DNA from: Heloderma charlesbogerti
Lineage: Eukaryota; Chordata; Lepidosauria; Squamata; Helodermatidae
Length of the DNA: 64,000 bases
NCBI GenBank assembly: GCA_026122225.1
Contig: JANEZZ010000525.1
Span: 1-64,000, forward strand
Direction of reading: 5' to 3'
The notes under the pieces are model-generated. The model was not told where the DNA came from. It made no database searches and saw only the letters and a list, made by a program, of their open reading frames with translations. Position numbers and translations under genes: made by a program. This document shows, piece by piece, positions 54,294-64,000 of the stretch (position 1 is its first letter; each line of letters begins with the position of its first letter).

Positions 54294-54721
54294 GGCATTC
54301 CTCTTATATCCCTAAGTTTTGGGAACCATTGCTGATTCCAGCTTTGGGGGTGGGCTGAGTCTTGGGCTGATCTCTTCACCACTGTTACCACTGCCACTTC
54401 ACATGCCCTCACTCTCTGGGCCCATCCACATGACTGCCCAGGAGAAGGTAAAAGACACGGAACTTGCTCCTCCTCCTTGCTATTGTCACTGCTTGTATGC
54501 CTGGAGAAGGCAGGGGAACAGGCAGCAAGAATGAGGAGGAGGAGGAGCTAGGCTAGAGGGCACCAGAGGAATCAGCAGAAACCTCATTGCTGGGATGTAG
54601 GCCTTGGCAGGTGCCTGATGATGCTGACCCTAGGTGGGGACACATCAGGATAGAATTCTTCCTTTTTCCTATGCTCTCATAGGCTGGTCTGGGCATGGGT
54701 TGTTTGTGTTCCATTTGTTTT

Positions 54722-55080
54722 GGGCCCAGTCTACACGGCCAATGTAGTGCAGAGCGAGAGCACATCGGGACTGGTCGTGACAGATGATGCTGTCGCCAAT
54801 CTGCAACAACCCTGCAGCTTCCCTCTGGAAACCACACATTTTCACAAAGTCATTTTAGTGTATAGTTTTCCTTAAACATGGCTCCTGTGTGGTTTCACTG
54901 CAGTGTGCCCCATCCCCCTGCATTAAATCCTGGGCATGCCTAGAGGTGTTTCTATGACCTGGCTGTGTCCTGACAGTGATAGTCAAGGCATGGGGCCACC
55001 CCTTCCCAACCATTTTTCCTTTTTCCCCCCCATTTGCAGTAGGGAACTTTTGGACACAGGCTTCCTTTTCCTACTAGTTC
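54722..55080 (+). repeat. Interspersed repeat shared with 4500-4790
   Basis: GGCCCAGTCTACACGGCCAA, GACAGATGATGCTGTCGCC, CCTGCAGCTTCCCTCTGGAA, TTAAATCCTGGGCATGCC and GACCTGGCTGTG parallel the copy at 4500. Unlike that copy it is not split by BovB. Family unknown. Confidence 0.6.
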
Positions 55081-56095
55081 ACAGTAGCACTGTTTTAACC
55101 ATGCACAATATCGCAGTAGAGCTGTTTTCCCATTCACAATAACACGGTAGCCTGCTTTACCTATTCACAATCTATAGCCTGTTTTAGCCATTCACAATAT
55201 TGCAGTAGTGCAGTAAGTCCATTCTGAAATGCTATAGAAGCTCTAATGCACACTCCAGAACTGGAGTGTCTGGAGGCCATGGGATAGCCCATTCATTGCC
55301 GTATTGGCAACAAAGCTCTGCACATACAAGTGGAGATGTATGTATTAAGCCATCTTCAATATTGTGCAGATGGCAGCTCTGTTTGCACATCTGAGCTTCT
55401 ATAAACACACAAGAACCCTCTGGGTCAGGGTCCCACATGTCAGAAAATGTGCCTCTTCAATAGGGATTCTCAGACTCTCTCTGAGTGATGGTATACATTA
55501 ATAGCAGGGCTATGTGTATCCCACACTTCTATACAAGTGCAGCATGTGGCACCGAGTGCAAAATTCTATTTCTTCGGAATTGCTCAGCATATAAAATGCT
55601 TTTAATATAAAATGTTTCTCATTTTTTGGGCTACAAAGACCAGCTTGAGATTTTGGTGTGGATAACACCTGGTGAATCTCAGAAACTGAAAGAGTAGCTA
55701 AATATATTTTCCAGTGTTCAGGGCTTCAGTTTCCTGTATAGTTCCTGGTCCTTCTCCTGCATTAGCAGAAGCAGAATAAATTATGCAAAATAACAAAAAA
55801 CACACCTTTGTTTTTGCTTAATTTCTATGACTTACTTTGACACAGAGCACATAGAGCCTTTCAAACTCTCATCCTCCCATCTGTGAAAGTCTCATTGGAT
55901 TGGATATTGAAATATCAGGCTTTCCTGTTTTGGAGTCTTTCCGTGTCCACTATGGGCTCCTTTAGATGGTGACCAATGGCGACCTTGTGATTTGTAACTG
56001 AAAACTTCCCCTCTTGGCAATGCTCCGTAAGGTTCAATGAAACAGCACCATCTAGTGGCTGTATTGTAGCGCAATACCAACTTTACACACTGGAG
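55081..56095. other. No gene seen
   Basis: 55130-55215 has a loose CATTCACAATA-type short repeat (TTCACAATAACACGGTAG, TTCACAATCTATAGC, TTCACAATATTGCAGTAG). The rest is without recognisable features. Confidence 0.4.
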
Positions 56096-56270
56096 ATGTC
56101 GCACAATTTTAAATAATGCATTATCTCTGACCTTTTTTAAAGCGAAATAATCAGGGGAAAATGCGGGAGACGTCCTGGAGGTTGACAATGTTGTGTAAAG
56201 GACCAGCAAACCTCTGTGAGGTATCAATCACAAGCGTGCAGTAAATTGCTTATGTGGAGAAGCCCCAAGC
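56096..56270. repeat. Dispersed repeat, reverse copy of 47915-48065
   Basis: Reverse complement contains CTTGTGATTGATACCTCACA, GGTTTGCTGGTCCTTTACAC, TCAACCTCCAGGACGTCTCC and GGTCAGAGATAATGC. The left boundary may extend to about 55945. Confidence 0.5.
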
Positions 56271-56485
56271 TAGTTGCACATAAGTCCCACTGAAATCAAT
56301 TGAAAAGTTAGTTCTGACTAAGTTATGACCCACTGATTTCAGTGGAAATGTGTATACTCAGTCCTAGAGTTCAAGTTAAAAGTTCAAAGTAAGTGTGCAT
56401 AGGATTATAACTCAAGTACAACTAACAGGCAGAGCAATCCTATGCATGTTTACTTAGCAGTAAAGTGGGTTTAGGATTACAGCCT
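56271..56485. repeat. Two short palindromic repeats
   Basis: TAAGTCCCACTGAAATCAAT and CCACTGATTTCAGTGGAAAT are followed by AGCAATCCTATGCATGTTTA with TTAGCAGTAAAG. These are diverged units of the short repeat found at 33545, 35425 and 48245. Confidence 0.55.
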
Positions 56486-56840
56486 TAGTCTTGAAGCAAT
56501 TCTTTTCTCTCTCTGTAACGTCAGTGGAATCAGCCTTCTTGTCCATGTGCTGAATGAAGAGCAATGCAATCGATACAAATGCACCAAGAAAGTAGTCATA
56601 TACTGGTAGTTTTTGCCATATAGCTGAGCGTTAAAAGTGAACTTACTGAAAACTTGATAAGCATGATCCTTTATTTGACTGGATTCAGCATGCTGGGGCA
56701 TGTTTTTATTCCACTGCAAAATAACAGTGTCATAAAAAAAGAGTTATTTTCTTTCTTACTTTTAAAACAACTTTGGGAACTGAAATGAATCACAGGTAAA
56801 TGCAACATTTTCACATTTCACAAGAAATGTTCTGTGCCCC

Positions 56841-57270
56841 GCTCATATGAACACATGAAGCTGCTTTGTACTGAGGGTCAAGCTAGATGTGATGACAGGG
56901 ATGTGGGAATGTGTCTCCAGCTTTCTTTTTTCATTGTTGTTGTTTTTACTAAAAGCAGCCACAATTGGAGGCAGTCTTAGTTGAGGCTGTGACTTATGTG
57001 AAAAGGATTAACTGCAGCAGTGTCTGTGTGTGTTGCTGTGGCCCCAGTCCAAATGTTCTCCCCATGGCTGCTTTTAGCATACACTTGTTGGAGATGCACT
57101 CATGCATCTCTGACATCATGTCTAGTTTGGCCCTGAGTTGGTCATACTAGCCCAGTATTAAATGCTCTGACCACCAATGGCTCTCCAAGGTCTTAGGAAG
57201 AGGTCTTTAAAGCTCTGTTATTAAACCCTGAGATCCTGAAAGTGTGAAGGAATGAACCTAGGCTCCACCA
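56841..57270 (-). mobile_element. tRNA-derived SINE, split by a MITE
   Basis: The SINE tail lies on the minus strand: 56841-56875 (CATGAAGCTGCTTTGTACTG) and 57133-57270 (TTGGTCATACTAGCCCAGTA, CAATGGCTCTCCAAGGTCTT, AGGAAGAGGTCTTTA). It matches the reverse complement of the SINE at 43885. The 257 bp between the two parts is a DNA transposon. Confidence 0.7.
56876..57132. mobile_element. MITE with 22-bp terminal inverted repeats
   Basis: The left end GGTCAAGCTAGATGTGATGA and the right end, reverse complemented, GGCCAAACTAGACATGATGT match at most positions. CTGAG occurs on both sides (56871-56875 and 57133-57137), and the SINE reads continuously when the unit plus one CTGAG is removed. A 5-bp duplication does not fit hAT (8 bp) or Harbinger (3 bp), so the superfamily is open. 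No protein is encoded. Confidence 0.8.
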
Positions 57271-60200
57271 GTGATATATGGGTCCTCATTATCTGATCTG
57301 CAACATGGTTACAAAGATGTTAATAATATCATACTTTGTCATATAGGAGTGGATCCTGCATAGAAAAGGAAAAACAAAAACACACACTTCATTATCACAA
57401 ACATAATCACACGGATTCACCCATGTCCCGGGGGCTGACATTCTTCCGACCTCTGCATGAACTGCTAGACCAAAACATAGCCCAAGCAATTAAATGCGAT
57501 GACTTCTCTTTCCCATCTCTTTAACCAGTGTCGTGATCAAGCTACAATCATACTTACTTTTTCAGCTCAGGTCAATATTTCTGTCAAGATTGCAAATGTT
57601 AGCTCTGGCATCAAAATCAAAATACTGGCAAACTGGACCGATTTTGCATCCATCTTACCCAGCAACTATGTGAACCTCATGTCTTGTCAGTCAAGAATCA
57701 GGATGTAAAATTACACTTCCTTGTACAAAATGTGCAAATAAATTACATAAAATGAAAGTCTATTAGGATTAGGTGGGTAAGCTTTTAGAACCCCATTTGT
57801 GTAGGAATAAGAGGGTGGAATAGTACTGCTTTATAAATACACATCTGTATATAAAATAGGAATATAAATATACTAACAAAGAGTTCCTTTAGATATATGG
57901 TGGTCCGTACTGTATGTTGCATAGAGGTGTGATCTGCATGAATCATTGTTTCCACATGAAGTGTACACTTGGCGGCTCCCATTCCTGAGGGACTTTTATG
58001 GCAACCAGATTTCGTCTGAACGAGCCCCACAGTACATTCAGTTTTATGCGGGCAGTCTCAAAAAAATTAACTTTGAGTATTATAGAGTTTGAAGCAAGAC
58101 CGCAGGCCTAATTAAAAGCACAATCCTAAGCAGGTTTACTCAGAAGCAAGTCCCATTGATTTCAGTGCAGCTTACTTCATAATAGGAATGTTTAGATGTA
58201 CAACCTAACAGAAATTAATTTGAGAAGATTTCTCAAAACAAATAAGACACCCCCCCTCCCGGTGCTTCTGATTGGCTTGATGATCAAACTGAGATAAAGA
58301 AAAATCAGTGTTCAAATTGTGGCTTTATCTGTGTGAACATATTTGTGCTTTAAAAAGAGAAATAAAGAAATAAACGCATCATAACAAGATAAGACTTAGA
58401 TTCTTTCCAGCTCTTATCATTTTACATTACGTATATTAATAATTTGCCTGAAGCATCTCTGACTAGGAGGTTTGGAAGAAAAGAGGCACTTAAACTAAGG
58501 GGAGAGAGGGAGAGAGAGAGAGAAACTGTTCCACTTCATCTAGCAGTGCTGCAATACATCACTCCAATTAAATCCCAGCCAATAAGCAATGGGAGGACGT
58601 GTTAAGTAAAATTCATGAGCTCTGAATGCATGTGAATGAGTCTGCCAATCAGAATCAATGCCACCCATTCATCTGTTATAACTCCATGGTGATGACAATG
58701 AGCTTGAAATCAGGCTTTGTTGTCATCAGCTGTGCTGGAGTTGCTTGGATCAAATGTGCGGGGACATTTAAATCTTCAGCAGAGAAGCAACACACAGAAC
58801 ATCTTATTCACGGCTCAAAACAAAATAGAGGGGAGAGAGGTGCCATAATCAGCCACCGAGTAAATAATCCCGGATGGGTTCCTTGTGGAGGGCACTGTTG
58901 TCTTTCCTGTTGCTGTTGTTTTTAAAACAAAAACAGTTGAATGGCCTTTCTTGTGTGCCTATATGAAAATGGCAGAAACATAGGCATTGTGCTTTTTGCA
59001 ATATTTGTGTCCTTTCCCAAAGGCTCTGGTGCAAAAGTGAACTGTGCCATGGCACACTGTTTGTACTATTGTTGCTGGGATCAGTTCACTGGGATGCTGT
59101 CTCTCTCAGCCCCTTTTCAGAGCTGTTGTGGCAGATGGCAGAGTCTGGCTCGCTTTTACGATGGCCATTTCATTTACGACGCTTGACCTGTATCCCTCAC
59201 GTGGTGTAAATGTGGTATAAAGGGCTTCGATTTCTCAAATGATCACTCATGGAAATGTCCGGGTTTCTCTATGCCTGCCACTGTTGTTGTTTTGACAGTT
59301 TGTATTCATGCACAACTGCAAGATTCAGACAACCAAACATTGTGATTTAATTATGAGAGATTCATTTGTACAGCTCCCGCGTGTTCTTAATAAATGTAAC
59401 AGTGCAACAGCATATGCACAGAGCACTATACCAAATCAATATGAACAGTGATTGCAATTCTGTGATGTTTAGGCTACTTTTCAGCTGCACTGACTTCAAT
59501 GGGATTTAAGCAGCCACACTGTTACCAAGACTGCAGCCAACAACAACAACATTATAATATTTCACATGATTTGGGGCACTTTACAAATACTCACATCTGA
59601 CTGAATATGTTACATATGGACTGTCAGTAATATATCAAGTTGCTTAGGTGCATCTTTCTAGCTTGATGAACAAATATGCTACAGAAAACTTTTTTTCCCA
59701 ATATCCATAAAAGATGCAGATATCATTTTCTCTAGTGCCTTGCTGTTAATTCTGTTATATGATAAATTATTTTTCTTTTTTCATTGAGAGAAAAAGCAGC
59801 TCATATTTTATCAGGAAACATATTATTTATGAGTGTTTCTCCTAGAGCAAAATGTTATTCCCTCTCCTTGATTACAGGCTCTATACCTGTTTGTGGAAGG
59901 TGGGCCCTCTTAGGGCAGGGGTTGTGCCTCTTGTCTTTTAATTTGCATTTTAATTGATTTTTACTTATAAACCTAAGAGCAGGAGGCAGGGCATTACATG
60001 AACAGAAATCACCCCACCAATTAAAAACAACACCCTAGAGCAATAAGGAAGGTAGTGAGGATCAACGGAGAAAATGACAAAAGAATAACAGCTATTGGTA
60101 AATGAGTGATACCCTGAAACTAATTATTAAGGGCTGGTTCACACATGCGTTTACATAATTTGATTTAGTATACATATATTTATTATAGTCAACCAGCCAA

Positions 60201-61036
60201 AAAATGTATTATTACATTTGATTTATCTGCACTTGACTATCTATATACTACCATACACATGGGCCCCATGTATACACTGGATACAAACATTGGGAAGGAG
60301 TGGTATCACACCTGCCCCTTAGCTATGTGCATCTAGCACAGCACCACCTACAGAGCCTACACACATACATATTGTAAGGGCATAGGCACTGTGCCGATGT
60401 TATGCTGAATGTGCTTACATGGGGTGGGATCAGCAAGTGCAATCCCACACTTCCAGTGAAAAGCCAGTGTGCATGATCTAGGGCTGAGCCAGAAGAGGGG
60501 GTACTTTCCATTAACTATTTCAGCAGTGTTGAAAATCCCCTTCCCCCAGATGATATTTTTTGTAATGATTGTTTCCAAAGAAGATAGAAATGTTTCTGGT
60601 TCAGAATGCATTGCCCTCACTCTGACTTGGCTTCATTTAAGTGACATCAGCACTTAAGTGACATCTCATGAACGTCATCCCATTCACTATGTGATCCCCC
60701 CTTGACTGGGATCACCCATGTGACTAATCAAAAAAGATGTGTGTGAGAAGAGAAAAATTGCACCAAAATAGCAGCAGATATGGGAAACAATTACACCAAT
60801 CAGGATAAAAAAGGATGAACTTTCCCCACAATTTAGTTCCCCCCACCCCAGGAAATAGTACAGGTCCTTCAGAAGTACAAAGTTCAACCTGAAAATGGAA
60901 ATGGGAGACATGTGGCACAACTCAAATTTGCTCTGAACTCTTTGTGACCTATTTCCAAAATCAGAAGCCACAGATTTCTGGCGTAAACAATTGATTTTAG
61001 TCCATTTGCCATGCAGACCCAAGAAGCTCAGTACTT
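57271..61036. other. AT-rich single-copy DNA, no gene seen
   Basis: A short palindromic repeat lies at about 58120-58200 and a (GA)n patch at 58501-58523. About 58250-58830 is repeat-free, with motifs such as AATTTGCCTGAAGC and CCAATAAGCAATGGG, and may be conserved non-coding DNA. 59195-59275 weakly resembles the 47915 repeat. A 69-codon open frame at 57499-57708 has no recognisable family. Confidence 0.45.
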
Positions 61037-61044
61037 GATACATG

Positions 61045-61715
61045 TGGGGATGTACGAAATACTCACCTGGCTCTGCGCCAGGGCATCCGCGGTGGGGGGG
61101 AGGCGCTCCGTCCCTCCCTCCGGAATCGTCCCCAGCCAGCTCTGCTTCGCGACGGCTCCATGGAGCCGCCAGCCGGGGCCAGCCGCAGCCGGAATTCCGG
61201 CCGCGGCTGGGCTGCTGCGGCTGCAAATGGTGGCTGTCATAGCAGCCGCCATTTGCGTCCTTGCAAGCAGCCATGATAGGCTACGTAAGTATTTACGTAG
61301 CCTATCATGGTAAAGGCAGCCACACAAATGGCGGATGCTACACCATTTGCATGGCTGCCTTTATCGTGATAGGCTACGTAAATACTTACGTAGCCTATCA
61401 CGGCAAAGAGCAGAAGCACAAATGGCATAGCGGCAGCCATTTGCGTCCCTTCTCTATGCCGTGATAGGCTACGTAAATACTTACGTAGCCTATGACGGCT
61501 GCAAGAATGCAAATGGTGGCCGCAGCAGCCTGGCCACAGCCGGCTGGGAGACCAGCCGCCGCTGGAGCCGCTGCTGCTGCTGCATCCACTCCAGGTTCCG
61601 TCCTGGGAGGGTTCCGCGGGGGGGCAGAAGGCCGTTCCGCCATGGATTCTGGGGCACCGGATTCTAAAGAATCCGGCCTCACTGGAATCCGTGGCGGAAT
61701 TCTCTGACATCCCTA
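61045..61715. mobile_element. hAT-like non-autonomous element with palindrome array
   Basis: An 8-bp duplication, GATACATG, lies at 61037-61044 and 61716-61723. The element starts TGGGGATGT and ends ACATCCCTA, giving terminal inverted repeats of the TAGGGATGT type, which with an 8-bp duplication fits hAT. The 671-bp body is unusually GC-rich compared with its flanks, with GC-rich arms (61080-61215 and 61510-61680) around a central array of three palindromes. No transposase is encoded; the open frames on both strands are by-products of the array. Confidence 0.82.
61222..61520. repeat. Tandem array of TACGTA palindromes, period about 94 bp
   Basis: Three hairpins, 61271-61310, 61365-61402 and 61458-61499, each consist of arms built on ATAGGCTACGTAA and TTACGTAGCCTAT with a 4-nt centre (GTAT or ATAC). 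The first has perfect 18-bp arms, the second perfect 17-bp arms and the third 19-bp arms with one mismatch. Their centres are 93 and 95 bp apart. Between and around them sit smaller inverted pairs of CAAATGG and CCATTTG (near 61222-61255, 61325-61350, 61418-61444 and 61509). Confidence 0.92.
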
Positions 61716-61723
61716 GATACATG

Positions 61724-62468
61724 TGGAAGTGGCACCCAAGTTCAACTTGGTTTCCTTCCAATGGAAGGTAGATGTAAAGCATATTTATATTGGGTTACCT
61801 GCTCAACATTTTCAGATAGATAGACAGACAGACAGTTTATATGGAAGTATAAAGAGGTGAATTAGTGGCCTTTTTAAAAACTTCTGGTTTCTGCACATTT
61901 TTATTTATTTTATTTATTTACAATATCTGTATAGCACTCCATATCTAGAACAGATTTCAGAGCAGTGAATGCAAGATTGCATCTGTCATGTGGAGGCTGC
62001 TCCATGTGGTGGCCATCAACGTGTGGTGAGCCATATATGTGCAGTTGGCTTGCAAAGCAAAATGGTAATTATCTCCATTTCATAAAAATTGGCCTTCACC
62101 TCCATGTTATTTGGTGGTGTGGCAGAATTGCACAGTCCGCATGGTAATTCACTGCACACAAACAGCTTACCATGTGGCTCTTTAGCAATTTAATATGGGA
62201 CAATGACATGACTCCAGGGAACGGTTACAGACGGTTAACCTGTAAACATTTTCTGTACTGTTGAACTTCCTAGGAAGCTGTGTGTCACCTGAACAACACT
62301 GAATAGAAAGTGAAATAAAACCGTTCCCTTGGTAGCAGTACTTCAAATAAATGCTGGAAGTGCATTTATATATTACACACACACTCTCTCTCTCCCCTCC
62401 TGAACTTGAGATGACTACCACACATTATGACTATCCCATGGATCTGTTCATTTTCACCTCATAAATCT
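61724..62468. other. No gene seen; one L2-like reversed tail
   Basis: A (TAGA/CAGA)n patch is at 61817-61834 and a reversed L2-like tail (TTTATTTATTTTATTTATTT, TGTATAGCACTCCATATC) at about 61900-61965. A (CA)n/(TC)n patch is at 62374-62397. Confidence 0.45.
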
Positions 62469-62473
62469 GTTTC

Positions 62474-63044
62474 TGTCAGGTTTCCCTTTTGCCCCTACTG
62501 TAAACTTCAGAACCCAAATCAAAACACAGACAAGAGGCTTCAATTCTCGTCTTTTACTCCACTACTTCAATGGGTCATACAGATGCAAATGGTCAGTGAC
62601 TCACAGTCTACAAAAGAAACGCCTTCAGGGATTTCAAAGGAAAGCTATGAAAGTTGCCCACCCTTTGAAGAAAAGGCGGGCTGCTATCCTAACCTAAGGG
62701 GTGGCGGGGATCTCCCCCTCTCTCGGTTGGACTCTAAATGCAGCTGTTCCCGCTGGGCCAATCGGGCAGACCATCTAAGCTCCACCCCGCCACCTCTCTC
62801 GGCTCTGCGTCTGTGCCTGGTGTCTAAGAATTCAGGCTCTCCAAGCCCCACCTCTCCCTGTTCGCTGTCTCTCACAGGGGTGTGTGAAGAGGGGTCCTCT
62901 CCGTTCATCTGGGCCTTTGAAGCCTGAGGAGTCTGTGTCTCTATCTCTGGACAAGCCTGGGAAATTTCCTCCCCCACCTCCTGCAATTCCTCTTCAGAAT
63001 CTGAGCCACTCTGCCACTCCCTGTGTTCAAAGGCAACCCTGACA
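62474..63044 (-). mobile_element. Solo LTR (Gypsy or ERV-like), second copy
   Basis: The 571-bp unit is flanked by the perfect 5-bp duplication GTTTC at 62469-62473 and 63045-63049. On the minus strand it starts TGTCAGGGTTGCC and ends AAACCTGACA, the same TGTCA...TGACA ends as the LTR at 22301. The two LTRs share the acidic and Arg-rich coding stretch but differ widely elsewhere, so they are related subfamilies rather than recent duplicates. No internal element sequence is adjacent. Confidence 0.88.
62684..63044 (-). pseudogene. Open reading frame inside the second solo LTR
   Basis: The frame is open from the LTR 5' end to a stop at 62684-62686, about 120 codons within the LTR. It contains SGSDSEEELQEVGEE, a polar middle, RHRRRAERGGG and RWSARLAQREQL. 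The order of patches equals that in the LTR at 22301-22616. No known domain is recognisable. It may be the C-terminal end of an element protein that overlaps the 3' LTR. Confidence 0.5.
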
Positions 63045-63257
63045 GTTTCTATAAATAGTTTCTCATATGTGATTTTTGTAACCGTGGTCATATCATAACA
63101 TTATTCAGACAAAGGCACCAGGGAAAAATGCTGTTTAATCTCGCACTCAAACAATTAAAGCATAGGCAGTAGGTCAACATCTCTGGGGAAGGTGTTCCAG
63201 AGATTAGACACTACCATAGAAAAGGCCCTATTTCCATGTTGCCAGTGCCACCCATCT

Positions 63258-63545
63258 AACCTCTACGTAAGAGAAGAGCCCTGCTGGATCAGACCAAGAT
63301 CCATCTAGTCCAGCATTCTGTTCACACAGTGGCCAACCAGCTGCTCACGAGAAACCCACAAACAGGACACGAGCGCAACAGCACCCTCCTGCTGATGGTC
63401 CCCAGCAACTTTGTACATAGGCACACTGCCTCTGATACTGGAGGCAGCATGTAGCCATCAAGACCAGTCATAGCCTTATTGTCCATGAACCTTCTCAAGG
63501 TGGGAGCAACCAAAGATGATGCTTGGAGTGAACAAGCTAGTTCAT
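63258..63545 (-). mobile_element. CR1 LINE 3' end
   Basis: The reverse complement carries the CR1 3' region: GCCTATGTACAAAGTTGCTG, GGTTGGCCACTGTGTGAACA, GAATGCTGGACTAGATGG and TCTGATCCAGCAGGGC. It matches the CR1 3' end at 23460-23640. The left end at 63258 corresponds to the 3' terminus of the element. Confidence 0.8.
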
Positions 63546-64000
63546 ACAAGATAATTAATAAGCAGGTTCACATGGCAGGTTTATTTTGTTGTAATCATTT
63601 ATGTTGACAATGATGGCACCAAGTTGATTCCTAGACAAATATATGCAAATTAACTAGATTTTGTGACATATAGCAACTGACAACAAAGCCATTTCAGTCA
63701 AGCAAAACATGTTTATTTCATTTAATTAAAGATAACTATAAAAATACACGTAATTATTTATAACTTTAAGGTAAAGTTTTGGGTTCAGATGACATCCCCT
63801 ATCATTTATACAGTAGGTAAGCTTACAGCCATTAAAATTAGCTTACTTAGACCTCAAAGAATCTAAGAGCATCTCTACACCAGCCTAAATCCTGCATTTC
63901 ACAACTATGAAATGCAGGATTTCATACTTGTGAAATGCAGATCCAGATCACAACTGACTCCCTTTACATGCACTCCCTCCCCGGGGGGGGGGGGTATCTG
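63546..64000. other. No gene seen; edge of a dispersed repeat
   Basis: At 63869-63925 GCATCTCTACACCAGCC and a hairpin with perfect 14-bp arms (AATCCTGCATTTCA and TGAAATGCAGGATT) mark the start of a repeat related to 26400-26430. A G run of about 11 lies near the window end (63981-63992). Confidence 0.5.

Noticed and set aside
54101..54412. Open frame with a long Lys/Glu/Arg run
   Set aside because: The run is the translated (TTTC)14 microsatellite in reverse.
57499..57708. 69-codon open frame in a low-repeat region
   Set aside because: No recognisable family or splice signals; the length is within chance expectation.
61222..61520. CRISPR-like array of regularly spaced palindromic repeats
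   Set aside because: Only three units, a period of about 94 bp, related spacers, and a vertebrate transposon context. No Cas-like genes are present.
61237..61782. Repeated peptides of the GYVNTYVAYHG type in several frames on both strands
   Set aside because: They come from the TACGTA palindromes, which read similarly on both strands. They do not indicate a protein.

Overview
The window looks like intergenic nuclear DNA of a squamate reptile, most likely a lizard. The evidence is the mix of repeats: near full-length BovB (RTE-clade) LINEs, a Sauria-type SINE whose tail matches the BovB tail, reptile-type CR1 and L2-like LINE fragments, tRNA-derived SINEs, and many small foldback DNA transposons. 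I found no convincing host protein-coding gene, rRNA, tRNA or CRISPR array. Every long open reading frame I could identify belongs to a retroelement or is antisense to one.

Layout. A minus-strand BovB (1271-4489) and a plus-strand BovB (8649-11850) form an inverted pair about 4.2 kb apart. From 11.9 to 21 kb there is AT-rich single-copy DNA with CR1, SINE and L2-like fragments and one Harbinger-like MITE. At 21.0-23.6 kb lies a nest: a CR1 copy is split by a Harbinger-like MITE, which is split by a solo LTR. From 24 to 38 kb there is single-copy DNA with several foldback elements, including a near-perfect 40-bp-arm hairpin at 36335-36422. A 5'-truncated BovB lies at about 38475-39747, with small BovB tails and a Sauria SINE at 41.7-42.4 kb. 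Another truncated BovB is at 47191-47863 and a third long BovB at 50370-53447. The right end holds AT-rich DNA, a non-autonomous DNA transposon with a tandem array of palindromes (61045-61715), a second solo LTR (62474-63044) and a CR1 tail (63258-63545).

Function. No host pathway is encoded. The BovB proteins (APE-type endonuclease plus reverse transcriptase) would drive target-primed reverse transcription and could also mobilise the Sauria SINE through the shared tail, but every copy here carries frameshifts or stops. Several AT-rich, repeat-free stretches (about 12.2-12.6, 24.0-24.5, 27.3-27.7 and 58.1-58.8 kb) have the look of conserved non-coding elements; this is inference only. All repeat family names come from recognition of terminal and coding signatures, not from a database search.
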